IMG/VR virus record: IMGVR_UViG_3300033143_001789
Coordinates: 7,352 to 39,650 of that record
Direction: 5' to 3' (one strand)
DNA length: 32,299 bases
Source of the DNA: a virus
Shown here one piece after another: positions 8,673 to 15,890 of this stretch; the first letter of the stretch is position 1; each line of letters opens with the position of its first letter. Made by a program: the position numbers and the translations under genes. The notes beneath the pieces are model-generated. The model worked only from the letters and a program-made list of their open reading frames with translations, was not told where the DNA came from and ran no database searches.

Positions 8673-10686
8673 GTGTCAAAACCCTCCAGGTAGAACCATT
8701 GTAAACAAACTCAACATCTCCACCATCAATATCTAGCGTAAAATCTGAAGCTACGCTATCTATTGTTGATCCGTTCCGTCCAATGGTTACATTATTTGTA
8801 TTCCATCCACCACCAGTAATTGCATCAACAAAGTCAGTAAGTCTAACTTTATTTCCAAGAGACGGGGTAGCTGGTAAATTTAAAGTAAAAATAGCTGTTG
8901 TGCTATCAGCAAAAATATGATCATCTACAGCAAGAGTATCGCCAGTATCTACATTAGTTTTAATTAATACAGTTGGACCTCCACCAGAAGCCGCTGCCCA
9001 ATTACCTTCGCCAGTTACTCCAGTACTAGTCCAAACGTGACCGACAGTTCCTTCAGAGCCATCTTGTAATTGAATTTCACCTCTAGTTGTTGCTGCGCCA
9101 GTATTAAGTAAAATATTACCACTTGTACCAACACCAGCCGCACCAGTTTTTATAGACATAATGCCAGTAGTTCCGCCAACTGATTGCCCACTAGTAGCAT
9201 AAACTGCCCCAGAATTTCCAGTATCAGCAACATTGCCTGTTTCTAATGTAAGAAGACCACTATTACCTAATCTAGCTCCGCCAGTTGATACTTTAACTCG
9301 ACCAGTGTCTGCGGTACTAGTTAATCCACTTACTCCACCACTATTAATTAAAACTTCACCAGTAATTGATAAATTTTCTCCACTTGAAACACTACCAGAT
9401 CTCATATAGATTCTACCAGTATCAGTACTTCCGCCAGGAGTACCCGAAGTGTGGCTTCCAGTTAAAATGTTAACACTACCAGAATTGGTCGTATCAGTAT
9501 TATTTGCAGTACTTAAATCTAAATCTTGGTTTTGTGTATTGTGTTTTACTGCTAAAGGAGATGCCTTAGTTGTTTCTAAATCCGCACTTAAATCTACAGT
9601 AGAAATATTATTTAAATCAACATCAGCTTTATTTGTACCAAGACCATCTAATAATCCAGCAACTTCATTAAATGTTGCTTGACTCGTAGTTGCTGTTAAC
9701 GAAGACCCTGAAGGATCATGAGTAATGTTAGAAGCATCAGTAATAATAGAATTTGTTCCAGTAGCAGATGTTGCGTCAATTGTTTTATTAGTTAAAACCT
9801 GAGCATCACTTGTACCAACAACCGATCCAGTTACTCCGTGAACCCCACTTGAAGGGTCATCAACTTCAGCACCATGAGCTAAATTAGAAATCGTATTACT
9901 ATCAGCGTCAATTGTTTTGTTAGTTAAAGTTTGAGAAGAAGAAACATCAGCAATTTCTATTTCAGAACCTAAAGCTCCAATTTTAAATTTAGAAGCAAGA
10001 GCGTCTTCATGAACTATAGAGGCATCAGTACCGACTCTTTCAACAGTAAGTCCTGCACCTTCAGAAGATACATCCGATCCGCCTTTATTAACTGTAATAT
10101 TCTTATCAGTAACATCAGTATTGGTAGTGTTAATATGGGTAGTTGTTCCATTAACGGTTAAGTCTCCGGTAAGAATTGTATTACCACCAACATTTAAGTT
10201 CTCTTCAACACCAACTCCGCCTTGAACAACTAATGCCCCAGTGTCTTTTGTTGTTGAACTAGTTGTGCCTTGAATCTCAAGATCGTCACCAATTGTTTTA
10301 TTTGTAAGGATATCGGTTGTTGCTTTTGCAACTAAAGTATCAGTAGCGTCAGGAAGTGTTAATATTTTATCTGTAGTTTGACTAGAAAGTATTGTAGTCT
10401 TTGTTCCAGTAGTACCTGCAGCATCTATAACAATCTTCTTTGTATTGTCAACACTGTCAACTATTTCAGTTGAGCTATCTTCTAATTGTTTGTTTTTAAG
10501 TAAGTCTGTAGTTTCTTTACCAACAAGAGTGTCAGTAGCGTCAGGAATAGTTATTGTTTGATCAACGGTTTGCGAACTAACTATTGTAGTTCTTGTATCA
10601 TCGGTACCTGCAGGTTCGATAGAAATCTCTTTCTTTCTCGTTTCATCCTGCAGTAACAATCCTTTTATAATTGTCCATAAATTCAT
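8665..10686 (-). CDS. Large modular tail fibre
   Basis: 673 residues. Residues 15-135 hold two tandem copies of a module ending in DATDTLVGKETTDLLKNKQ / DATDTLVAKATTDILTNKT. Around residues 165-260 comes the DLTVNG...SSEGAGLTVERVGTD...ALASKFKIGALGSEIEIADVSS module also present in 5423-6370. The middle (about 400-560) is a repetitive Ser/Gly/Thr beta region (GRIYMRSGS, GRVKVSTGGA, GNILLNTGAA). The C-terminal tip, VDDHIFADSTTAIFTLNLP...VEFVYNGSTWRVLTHG, is a common fibre-tip pattern. It is the first long fibre after the late promoter element at 11211. A host-range determinant by family knowledge. Confidence 0.75.
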   Translation of the reverse strand: MNLWTIIKGLLLQDETRKKEISIEPAGTDDTRTTIVSSQTVDQTITIPDATDTLVGKETTDLLKNKQLEDSSTEIVDSVDNTKKIVIDAAGTTGTKTTILSSQTTDKILTLPDATDTLVAKATTDILTNKTIGDDLEIQGTTSSTTKDTGALVVQGGVGVEENLNVGGNTILTGDLTVNGTTTHINTTNTDVTDKNITVNKGGSDVSSEGAGLTVERVGTDASIVHEDALASKFKIGALGSEIEIADVSSSQTLTNKTIDADSNTISNLAHGAEVDDPSSGVHGVTGSVVGTSDAQVLTNKTIDATSATGTNSIITDASNITHDPSGSSLTATTSQATFNEVAGLLDGLGTNKADVDLNNISTVDLSADLETTKASPLAVKHNTQNQDLDLSTANNTDTTNSGSVNILTGSHTSGTPGGSTDTGRIYMRSGSVSSGENLSITGEVLINSGGVSGLTSTADTGRVKVSTGGARLGNSGLLTLETGNVADTGNSGAVYATSGQSVGGTTGIMSIKTGAAGVGTSGNILLNTGAATTRGEIQLQDGSEGTVGHVWTSTGVTGEGNWAAASGGGPTVLIKTNVDTGDTLAVDDHIFADSTTAIFTLNLPATPSLGNKVRLTDFVDAITGGGWNTNNVTIGRNGSTIDSVASDFTLDIDGGDVEFVYNGSTWRVLTHG

Positions 10687-10699
10687 AGTTTAATTCCTC

Positions 10700-11182
10700 T
10701 TATTGCTGTAAAGCTTTAGCTCTAAATTTAATTGTTCCGGTATAATTTAATGCACCGATATCATTTGACGTATATTGAAATTGACCTGTTGGGGTAATTG
10801 ATAATATAACTTGAGAATCACCAATAACTGCACCTTGGCCAGATGACCATTGTCCTATAGTGTTATCATATACAATTTTAATTGTCCCAGTCTCTGCGAA
10901 TCCAGAAGGATTTGCGCTGGATATACGAAATATTGAGTAATCAATGATAGCAGATCTAACAGACGCTACATTGAAATTTAGACCAATAATATCAACCTTA
11001 TCTGGTTGTTGGTTGTTTGAGATACTGAAAGATGTTTCTAATATATCATTAGGACCAAATAAGTCACTTAATACCTGAGTTACGCCTTCGGCCCAACCAG
11101 TTGCATCTCCGCCCCATCCAGGCTCATCTCCCGAAGTAGGATACTGGTATGGAGTATTATTTACGATTAAAACTTTAGACAT
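10700..11182 (-). CDS. Stand-alone copy of the tail-fibre C-terminal domain
   Basis: 160 residues. The first 45 residues are short and variable (GDEPGWGGDATGWAEGVTQV). Residues about 50-160 align by eye with the C-terminal domain of the interrupted fibre (3707-5236): FSISNNQ/FSVANNQ, RSAIIDYSIFRI/RSAEIEYSVSID, GDSQVILSITPTGQFQY/NSQILFDITTSGQLQY, GTIKFRA/GTIKCRA. It is the first gene downstream of a late promoter element, with AGGGGT 7-8 nt before the ATG. A virion-associated binding or trimerisation domain is likely; ligand unknown. Confidence 0.6.
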   Translation of the reverse strand: MSKVLIVNNTPYQYPTSGDEPGWGGDATGWAEGVTQVLSDLFGPNDILETSFSISNNQQPDKVDIIGLNFNVASVRSAIIDYSIFRISSANPSGFAETGTIKIVYDNTIGQWSSGQGAVIGDSQVILSITPTGQFQYTSNDIGALNYTGTIKFRAKALQQ

Positions 11183-11210
11183 TATTACCCCTGAAGATTG
11201 AAATAAGGCT

Positions 11211-11228
11211 TCATTTAATATTTGTTAA
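11211..11228 (-). promoter_or_regulatory. Putative late promoter element, copy 1
   Basis: On the minus strand this reads TTAACAAATATTAAATGA, identical over 18 nt to copies at 22790 and 24963. It sits 29 nt upstream of the ATG of the 10700-11182 gene and overlaps the back of the divergent plus-strand promoter at 11237. A TTGTCA hexamer lies 17 nt upstream of TATTAA on the minus strand. Confidence 0.55.
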
Positions 11229-11236
11229 TTAAATCC

Positions 11237-11264
11237 TTGACAAGTATCAAATCTATGGTATAAT
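11237..11264 (+). promoter_or_regulatory. Sigma70-type promoter for the inverted small-gene cassette
   Basis: TTGACA at 11237-11242 and TATAAT at 11259-11264 with a 16 bp spacer. The expected transcript start (about 7 nt after the -10) coincides with the ATG at 11271. It drives the plus-strand genes up to 13386. Confidence 0.75.
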
Positions 11265-11270
11265 ACACTT

Positions 11271-11471
11271 ATGGGAATAGTTTTTGTTTTTATATGTATG
11301 TATGTGTTATATATTTCAGTTACTGCTGGTGGCGGTGAACTTAATACACCGCTGAAGTGTCACGAAAAGAAAGAACCCCATAAATGGATTGAAAAGGAGC
11401 AAGATGGGAATATTTATATGGTTTGTGAAGTTTGTAAGGAGCTTCCAGGAGAAGGTAGTGAAGAAGGCTGA
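11271..11471 (+). CDS. Small membrane-anchored zinc-ribbon-like protein, possibly leaderless
   Basis: 66 residues. The N-terminal 20 residues are hydrophobic (GIVFVFICMYVLYISV). They are followed by a Cys/His cluster KCHEKKEPHKW ... CEVCKE, a C-x2-H...C-x2-C pattern like small phage zinc ribbons. The ATG lies at the predicted transcript start, leaving no room for a ribosome-binding site, so translation may be leaderless; an internal ATG at 11298 has no clear Shine-Dalgarno sequence either. It overlaps the endolysin gene at its 3' end. Membrane and zinc-binding features are visible; function unknown. Confidence 0.55.
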   Translation: MGIVFVFICMYVLYISVTAGGGELNTPLKCHEKKEPHKWIEKEQDGNIYMVCEVCKELPGEGSEEG

Positions 11472-11856
11472 GATACAGTTTAAAGATGATTCTATTAGAA
11501 TTACATCAGATTATGCTGATTTATCTAATCATAATGGACCTTTACGAGAGTTGATAGTCGATGTGAGTGAGTATGTATTTAGTGAATACAAGAAAAATAT
11601 AACAATTACAATGATTTACCGGACTCAAGCAGAGCAGGAAGGTATTTATGGGGTAGGTTATGCTAAGAAAAGTCCCCATCAATTCTGGCAAGCTATCGAT
11701 TTAAGGAGTAAAGTCTTTACAACAGAAGAAATTGATGATATAGTTGAGTATATTAATAATGGTTATAATAAGAGCAATTATTATAAATGGAGTGCTAAGA
11801 ATCACGAGGTTAATGGTCACGGTACTCATTTTCACATACAATACCTGGAGGTATAA
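11458..11856 (+). CDS. M15-family peptidase, probable endolysin
   Basis: 132 residues from a GTG at 11458 preceded by AGGAG with 5 nt spacing. An in-frame ATG at 11404 with AAGGAG 4-5 nt upstream would add 18 hydrophobic residues but overlaps the preceding gene by 68 nt, so I prefer the GTG. M15 metallopeptidase motifs are clear: IYRTQAEQ (about residues 53-60), SPHQFWQAID giving zinc ligands H74 and D81 (the usual Gly is Trp), and HGTHFHIQ with H124/H126. The family cleaves L-Ala-D-Glu or D-Ala-D-Ala links in peptidoglycan. Its place in a promoter-bearing cassette fits a lysis gene; the 11404 start would give a signal-anchor form. Confidence 0.75.
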   Translation: MKKAEIQFKDDSIRITSDYADLSNHNGPLRELIVDVSEYVFSEYKKNITITMIYRTQAEQEGIYGVGYAKKSPHQFWQAIDLRSKVFTTEEIDDIVEYINNGYNKSNYYKWSAKNHEVNGHGTHFHIQYLEV

Positions 11857-12149
11857 TGTTAAAATTCTGGGCATTTGTATTTAGAAGAACAGGGTATACT
11901 CATTCCAGTTTATTAGCTGCAGAATTTGAGAACTTACTTCATAGCTTGGACTACATTGAACAGAGATTCAAAGACGAGTTAGTATGTGAGGATGATGATA
12001 AGATGTCCTTAGAGAACCTTGTAGGGATCGAGATTGGAATGTACCAGATGAAGTTGGGCATGACTATTAACCATAAACACATAGATTGGGATGCAGATTC
12101 GTTATCTAAGAAGATTTTAATTAAAATAAGGAGATTATTAAATGTATAA
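11856..12149 (+). CDS. Small helical protein, unknown function
   Basis: 97 residues, beginning MLKFWAFVFRRTGYTH with a short aromatic N-terminus. A helical acidic middle (LLHSLDYIEQRFKDEL) and a basic C-terminus (KKILIKIRRLLNV) follow. The ATG overlaps the stop of the endolysin gene (TAATG), with GGAGG a few bases upstream, so it is coupled to the endolysin. No family recognised. Confidence 0.6.
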   Translation: MLKFWAFVFRRTGYTHSSLLAAEFENLLHSLDYIEQRFKDELVCEDDDKMSLENLVGIEIGMYQMKLGMTINHKHIDWDADSLSKKILIKIRRLLNV

Positions 12150-12528
12150 AGATCCATTACACATACCTAGCGCACGATATACTGTCGTACATAAAGGTAA
12201 AGAAGTTCTTACGTTGAATAAGGCACTATTAGATAGACAATTGGCGTGGCATAATTTAGATAAGATTCTGGCACTACATTCAGAAAAGTTACATTTATAT
12301 GATATGATGCTTGAAACAGAAGATAATGATTTTCTTATGCTTTGTGATGAATATTGCACATTAATTGAGTTTGAATTACAGGAAGCTTGGGGGTTTACTC
12401 AAGATAAGAATTTTCATATGTTTTGGCAAAGGCCAAGATGTTTATGCCCGAAACTTGATAATAACGAGAATTGGGGTACTAAATACTCCATTATAGTTCA
12501 TGACTGTCCTTTACATGGGTTTGAGTAA
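12142..12528 (+). CDS. Phage protein with CxCPxxDN...CPLHG motif
   Basis: 128 residues. The C-terminal third has FHMFWQRPRCLCPKLDN (about residues 95-111) and VHDCPLHG (118-125). This Cys/His arrangement recurs in small phage proteins and probably binds a metal. The N-terminal two thirds are helical. It overlaps the upstream gene by 8 nt with AAGGAG upstream of the ATG. Role unknown. Confidence 0.65.
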   Translation: MYKDPLHIPSARYTVVHKGKEVLTLNKALLDRQLAWHNLDKILALHSEKLHLYDMMLETEDNDFLMLCDEYCTLIEFELQEAWGFTQDKNFHMFWQRPRCLCPKLDNNENWGTKYSIIVHDCPLHGFE

Positions 12529-12692
12529 TGAAAAAGATGGGCGGAGTACTTCTTTGTGATGTATGTAGAATTATAATAAATGAGCACACTGGATATCCTG
12601 TGAGAAAAAGTAAATCAGGAAGGACTCTTCATTTCTGTTCTCTTAAATGCAAATATAAGGATACTCCACAAAAGAAAAAGGAAGTTGTATGA
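12528..12692 (+). CDS. Mini zinc-finger protein
   Basis: 54 residues. LLCDVCRII at residues 8-16 and LHFCSLKCKYKD at 34-45 make a C-x2-C ... C-x3-C treble-clef or MYM-like pair, with a basic linker. TAATG overlaps the upstream gene and ATGA overlaps the downstream one. Likely a small nucleic-acid or protein-binding factor; target unknown. Confidence 0.6.
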   Translation: MKKMGGVLLCDVCRIIINEHTGYPVRKSKSGRTLHFCSLKCKYKDTPQKKKEVV

Positions 12693-12889
12693 AAAGAAGT
12701 AAGATTTTAGATAAAATATCATGCTTTATCCATCAGAATCGCAGGGCGACTGAAGTATGGACTTCTGACGATATGGCAAATTGTATATTAGATATTATAG
12801 AAGAGTTAGGAATGCTCCCTCCGGATAATAAAACTGGAGATAAATGGATTTATGACCCAGTAAACGAATGGGAAGCTGAAGATGAGTAG
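12689..12889 (+). CDS. Small conserved phage protein (TSDDMANCILDIIEELGMLPP type)
   Basis: 66 residues: a basic helical N-terminus, then SDDMANCILDIIEELGMLPP (about residues 26-45), a pattern I recognise from many unrelated phage hypothetical proteins. The C-terminus WIYDPVNEWEAEDE is acidic. ATGA overlap with the preceding gene. Function not known. Confidence 0.65.
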   Translation: MKRSKILDKISCFIHQNRRATEVWTSDDMANCILDIIEELGMLPPDNKTGDKWIYDPVNEWEAEDE

Positions 12890-13208
12890 TATTGTCTATG
12901 TAGTAGAGATGTTGCGTTATGGTAACAGAGAAGCCCATTCATATATAGATGGGATTTATTCTGATAGAGATATTGCAGAAGCTAATGCTAAGTTACATAT
13001 GATATATCGTGCAGGAAAGTATGAAGCCGAAATTCACGAAATGCAGATAGATGGTGCTAAAGGTAGGGATACTGTCTGTAAAATTGGGGAAATATATGAA
13101 AACGAAGAAGACTTAGAATCGGATATTAAGTCTAGAGAAGACTGGTTAAAATATAGAGAGATTCAATCAATTGAGTTTCATAAGAAGTATGGAGATAAAA
13201 TTGAATAA
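12882..13208 (+). CDS. Small phage protein, unknown function
   Basis: 108 residues. It begins IVYVVEMLRYGNREAHSYI, followed by DRDIAEANAKLH, resembling small phage proteins made of a beta hairpin and helix. The C-terminal half is charged and helical. It starts inside the stop region of the preceding gene (8 nt overlap). No catalytic motif. Confidence 0.6.
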   Translation: MSSIVYVVEMLRYGNREAHSYIDGIYSDRDIAEANAKLHMIYRAGKYEAEIHEMQIDGAKGRDTVCKIGEIYENEEDLESDIKSREDWLKYREIQSIEFHKKYGDKIE

Positions 13209-13386
13209 AATAATACTAAAAGCGTGGCATTATTTAATGAAAGTTAAACCTAAGAAGTATCGTGTATGTTATAATGATGGTATATTAATTACAGAACTAT
13301 ATATGTGGCATTATGATAGTGGTGGTGGATTTAGTTATTGGACCGAAGTAAACGCAATAACAATGGAATGTGGTAGTAATGTATAA
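13189..13386 (+). CDS. Small phage protein, unknown function
   Basis: 65 residues from the ATG at 13189. A TTG at 13201 with GGAG 6 nt upstream is an alternative start. It has a basic N-terminal part (KVKPKKYRVCYNDG) and an aromatic middle (MWHYDSGGGFSYWTEV). Last gene of the inverted cassette; it ends 15 nt before the terminator hairpin region of the opposite strand. Confidence 0.5.
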   Translation: MEIKLNKIILKAWHYLMKVKPKKYRVCYNDGILITELYMWHYDSGGGFSYWTEVNAITMECGSNV

Positions 13387-13401
13387 AACATGCGAAAAGA
13401 T

Positions 13402-13430
13402 AAAAAAAAGGGAAGCATTGCGCTTCCCTT
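13402..13430 (-). terminator. Rho-independent terminator at the end of the capsid transcript
   Basis: Perfect 9 bp stem AAGGGAAGC (13408-13416) / GCTTCCCTT (13422-13430) with a 5 nt loop. On the minus strand it is followed by a run of eight T. It stops late transcription leaving the coat gene (ending 13478) before it would run antisense through the inverted cassette. The plus strand has no T-run after the stem. Confidence 0.85.
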
Positions 13431-13477
13431 AGAGTATAAAGAACTAAGAATAAGTTCTTTAAGAATTAAAAAGTATA

Positions 13478-14113
13478 TTAGTTTACTATCCCACTGATAA
13501 GTGTGTTTTTGCCCGGTGCATAACACAATAACGCTTGATCACTATAAGCTCTAAGCTCATATCCAGCAGCATTTTCTAACTCACGGAAGAAAGTGTCACC
13601 TTGATCAGGACGTCTGAAAGTGATGTCCGAAGAACCAATTCTCAACATTTCTTCTTCACAAAGAACATAAGAAAATCCTTCTTTAACATAAATACTAGGA
13701 ACGATTTCAACTTTACCGTTTTGACCGTAGAAAGTGATTTCTTGATGGCCAGCTTCAGCAACTGATACTTTATAAGAGCTATCAAATTGACGTAAAGCAG
13801 TTTGCTCAGTTAAAAGATCAGACCATGTTCTTGGGTTAACAAAAACACAAACTTTACTATCTAGCCCTTTTTCAACGGCTCTAGCAATAGCATCTTGAAC
13901 GCTAGCAAAAGATAAAGCAGCTCCACCTAAATCGATTTCGTTACCTTTCCAAAGATTAAATTGGGAAGCATCGATACCGAAAAGAACTCCAGTATTAGTT
14001 AAAATCTTATGAATTCCTGCAGCTTCTTTATTCTTAGCACCTTTGTAGTAGATTTTATCTCCAACAGCAATACCAACCGGAAGCGCATCTAAAGTAATTG
14101 ACTTATCGTCCAT
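13478..14113 (-). CDS. Major capsid protein, C-terminal half (split gene)
   Basis: 211 residues from the ATG at 14113, which is one base after the TAG of the N-terminal half. A TTG in the same frame lies at 14122. Typical coat-protein C-terminus: AAGIHKILTNTGVLFGID, VNPRTWSDLLTEQTALRQFDSSY, VEIVPSIYVKEG, FRELENAAGYELRAYSDQALLCYAPGK. With 14115-14645 it makes the expected length and order of one HK97-fold-like protein. No Shine-Dalgarno sequence precedes the start, so expression would need reinitiation or a +1 frameshift. In the genome or assembly the gene may simply be frameshifted. Confidence 0.8.
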   Translation of the reverse strand: MDDKSITLDALPVGIAVGDKIYYKGAKNKEAAGIHKILTNTGVLFGIDASQFNLWKGNEIDLGGAALSFASVQDAIARAVEKGLDSKVCVFVNPRTWSDLLTEQTALRQFDSSYKVSVAEAGHQEITFYGQNGKVEIVPSIYVKEGFSYVLCEEEMLRIGSSDITFRRPDQGDTFFRELENAAGYELRAYSDQALLCYAPGKNTLISGIVN

Positions 14114-14114
14114 A

Positions 14115-14645
14115 CTAATCAATGTTCATGTTTTCAGAACCAGCAAATATTCCAGGTGCCCATTCAGCATCCTCGATCTCAACAACAAGACCACCCGGTA
14201 ATGCTTTTACTTCAGCAATACCAACACCACCGTAGAACATACCAACTTCTAGGCGTCTAGCCATAGAACGAAGCATATTTCTAACTAAAAACTTAGTAGC
14301 GTTTTCGAAAGCTTTAGGCTCTCCACCAGCAGCTCTTGAAGCAGCAGCGATACCTAATCTAGATCTAAGCATCATTTGAGAACCTTGAACTGAAGCGTCT
14401 CTAATAACACCACTTACAGCGTCATCTAATGCGAAAGCATCGTCAGTTGGTCCAGCATATGTAATACCGTGCTCTAAACCAAGAATAACAGGTTGATGAT
14501 ATAAAGATCCTAATTCTCTTTTACGTCCCGAAAATGGAACTTTCTGCATGAATTTTGTACCTTCTGGGATTAAGTTTTCTAACTTCTCCGCATAAATTTC
14601 TTTAAATAAACCGTTTAGGGTTGATACCGTATTTTCTCCGGCCAT
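14115..14645 (-). CDS. Major capsid protein, N-terminal half (split gene)
   Basis: 176 residues ending ...GIFAGSENMNID-TAG. Sequence such as EGTKFMQKVPFSGRKRELG, ASRAAGGEPKAFENATKFLV and NMLRSMARRLEVGMFYG matches the N-terminal half of podovirus-type coat proteins. The remainder lies in the +1 frame immediately downstream. The start has AAGGAAAATATT upstream and a leader of about 125 nt behind a late promoter element. The scaffold gene lies directly upstream, the normal order for phage heads. Confidence 0.8.
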   Translation of the reverse strand: MAGENTVSTLNGLFKEIYAEKLENLIPEGTKFMQKVPFSGRKRELGSLYHQPVILGLEHGITYAGPTDDAFALDDAVSGVIRDASVQGSQMMLRSRLGIAAASRAAGGEPKAFENATKFLVRNMLRSMARRLEVGMFYGGVGIAEVKALPGGLVVEIEDAEWAPGIFAGSENMNID

Positions 14646-14755
14646 AATATTTTCCTTTTTTTAAATGTTTAATTATAAGTTAATTGTCTTGTTTTGTACT
14701 GCGTATATTTTAGAGAAGGTCTATCTATTAGCTCCCTGGGGTTTACTAAAGACTC

Positions 14756-14773
14756 CATAAATTAAAATTTATG
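14756..14773 (-). other. AT-rich palindrome in the coat-gene leader
   Basis: Arms CATAAAT / ATTTATG (7 bp) with a 4 nt loop lie just downstream of the late element at 14782-14799, near the 5' end of the predicted coat mRNA. It could form a 5' stem that stabilises the message; this is inference. Confidence 0.35.
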
Positions 14774-14781
14774 CTTTACAT

Positions 14782-14799
14782 AGAATATTTGTTAAAATT
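14782..14799 (-). promoter_or_regulatory. Putative late promoter element, copy 5
   Basis: Minus strand ATTTTAACAAATATTCTA; the 12-base core TTAACAAATATT (14784-14795) is identical to the other four copies. It lies about 137 nt upstream of the coat gene start. Confidence 0.5.
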
Positions 14800-14801
14800 A
14801 C

Positions 14802-14830
14802 TTGACAACTATATAAAATAATGATATAAT
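14802..14830 (+). promoter_or_regulatory. Consensus sigma70-type promoter antisense to the scaffold gene
   Basis: TTGACA (14802-14807), exactly 17 bp, then TATAAT (14825-14830), a perfect match to both hexamers. It points rightward into the 3' end of the scaffold gene on the other strand. No convincing plus-strand gene follows. Confidence 0.7.
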
Positions 14831-14859
14831 TGCCAAGAATAGTGTATTATCTGTTTAAA

Positions 14860-15870
14860 TTAAAAGTTTTTGAAGAAATCAGCAGCACTTTTCTTTGCTT
14901 CAACTTCTTTATCTTTAGCAGCTTTCTTAGTTTCAGATTGTCCTGTAGGCTTAACGTTAGCTGCACCTTCTGGAGTTTTCTTCATTTTCTTGATTCTACG
15001 CTTCCTAAGTCTGCTAGAAACGTCATTTCCGAGTATCTTTTCGATAACATCTTCAGGCATAGCCTCAAACATCTGTCTAAGTTCACCGTTTATTTGCTTT
15101 TCTACTACCGGAAGGATATCTTTTACTGCTACATCCTCATTACCTTGCTCAAGAGCAATCATAAGGTTTTCAGCAATCCTTTTAACAACATATGGACTTT
15201 TAGGCAATGTAGACGAATCTAGAGCGTCTGTGATCTCTGTATCAAGATGCCTGGAATACTCTTCCTGGGCACGAGATTGTTCAGCACTCACTTTTTCCTG
15301 CTCTAAAGCCTCTCTAAGATGTCTTTCTTCTTCTACTTGCTTTTGAAGGTCTTCTAGTTGTTTTTGTTCAGGAGATTTCTGCAAGTCTTTAATACGCTTC
15401 TCCATATAAGTCTCTGCAACTTTGTCAGGATCTAGTCCTGCGGCCTTTAGTGCTTTCATTGGGTCATCTTGTAGCGACTGAGCTAATTGTTTCATTTTCT
15501 TCTCAGTAGCAGATGATTGTTGAAATTTCTCATCAGCAGCGAACCCTTTTTGTAGAAGTTCCTGAATTGCTTCGATATCACTTAAATCTATATCTTTTTC
15601 AACGTCTTTGCCATTAACTTTAAAAGTCATTCTACGCTTTAATTCAAAAGCAGCTTCCTGAACCTCTTCTTCGCTGGCATCTTCGTCTCCTATAACTTCA
15701 GCTAACTCTTCTTCAGTTGCATCGGACGCTTCAATACCTTCATCAGAAGCTTCAACTTCTTCTGAATCAACTACTTCTTCTAATCCACTATCGATTGATT
15801 CTAATACTTCATCGGCAGATGATTCTCCACCAGTTTGTTCTGCGGACGCAGATGTATCTTGATCGGACAT
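14860..15870 (-). CDS. Capsid scaffolding protein
   Basis: 336 residues. The N-terminal 75 residues are extremely acidic and low-complexity (SADEVLESIDSGLEEVVDSE). A long charged coiled-coil region follows (about residues 155-205, KQLEDLQKQVEEERHLREAL), and the C-terminus is basic (RLRKRRIKKMKKTPEG near 290) with a KKSAADFFKNF end. This acidic-coil-basic layout immediately upstream of the coat gene is typical of internal scaffolds that bind coat through a basic helix. AAGGAG precedes the ATG. A consensus promoter on the opposite strand reads into its 3' end. Confidence 0.8.
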   Translation of the reverse strand: MSDQDTSASAEQTGGESSADEVLESIDSGLEEVVDSEEVEASDEGIEASDATEEELAEVIGDEDASEEEVQEAAFELKRRMTFKVNGKDVEKDIDLSDIEAIQELLQKGFAADEKFQQSSATEKKMKQLAQSLQDDPMKALKAAGLDPDKVAETYMEKRIKDLQKSPEQKQLEDLQKQVEEERHLREALEQEKVSAEQSRAQEEYSRHLDTEITDALDSSTLPKSPYVVKRIAENLMIALEQGNEDVAVKDILPVVEKQINGELRQMFEAMPEDVIEKILGNDVSSRLRKRRIKKMKKTPEGAANVKPTGQSETKKAAKDKEVEAKKSAADFFKNF

Positions 15871-15890
15871 AATATTCTCCTTAATATCCC

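Noticed and set aside
13438-13460. Second hairpin AAAGAACT/AGTTCTTT beside the terminator
   Set aside because: AT-rich stem without an adjacent T-run on either strand; too weak to call a terminator.
14830-15346. Plus-strand frames opposite the scaffold, downstream of the consensus promoter
   Set aside because: Phe/Ser-rich or low-complexity mirror translations of the Glu/Lys-rich scaffold, with no ribosome-binding site; the promoter may still make RNA.
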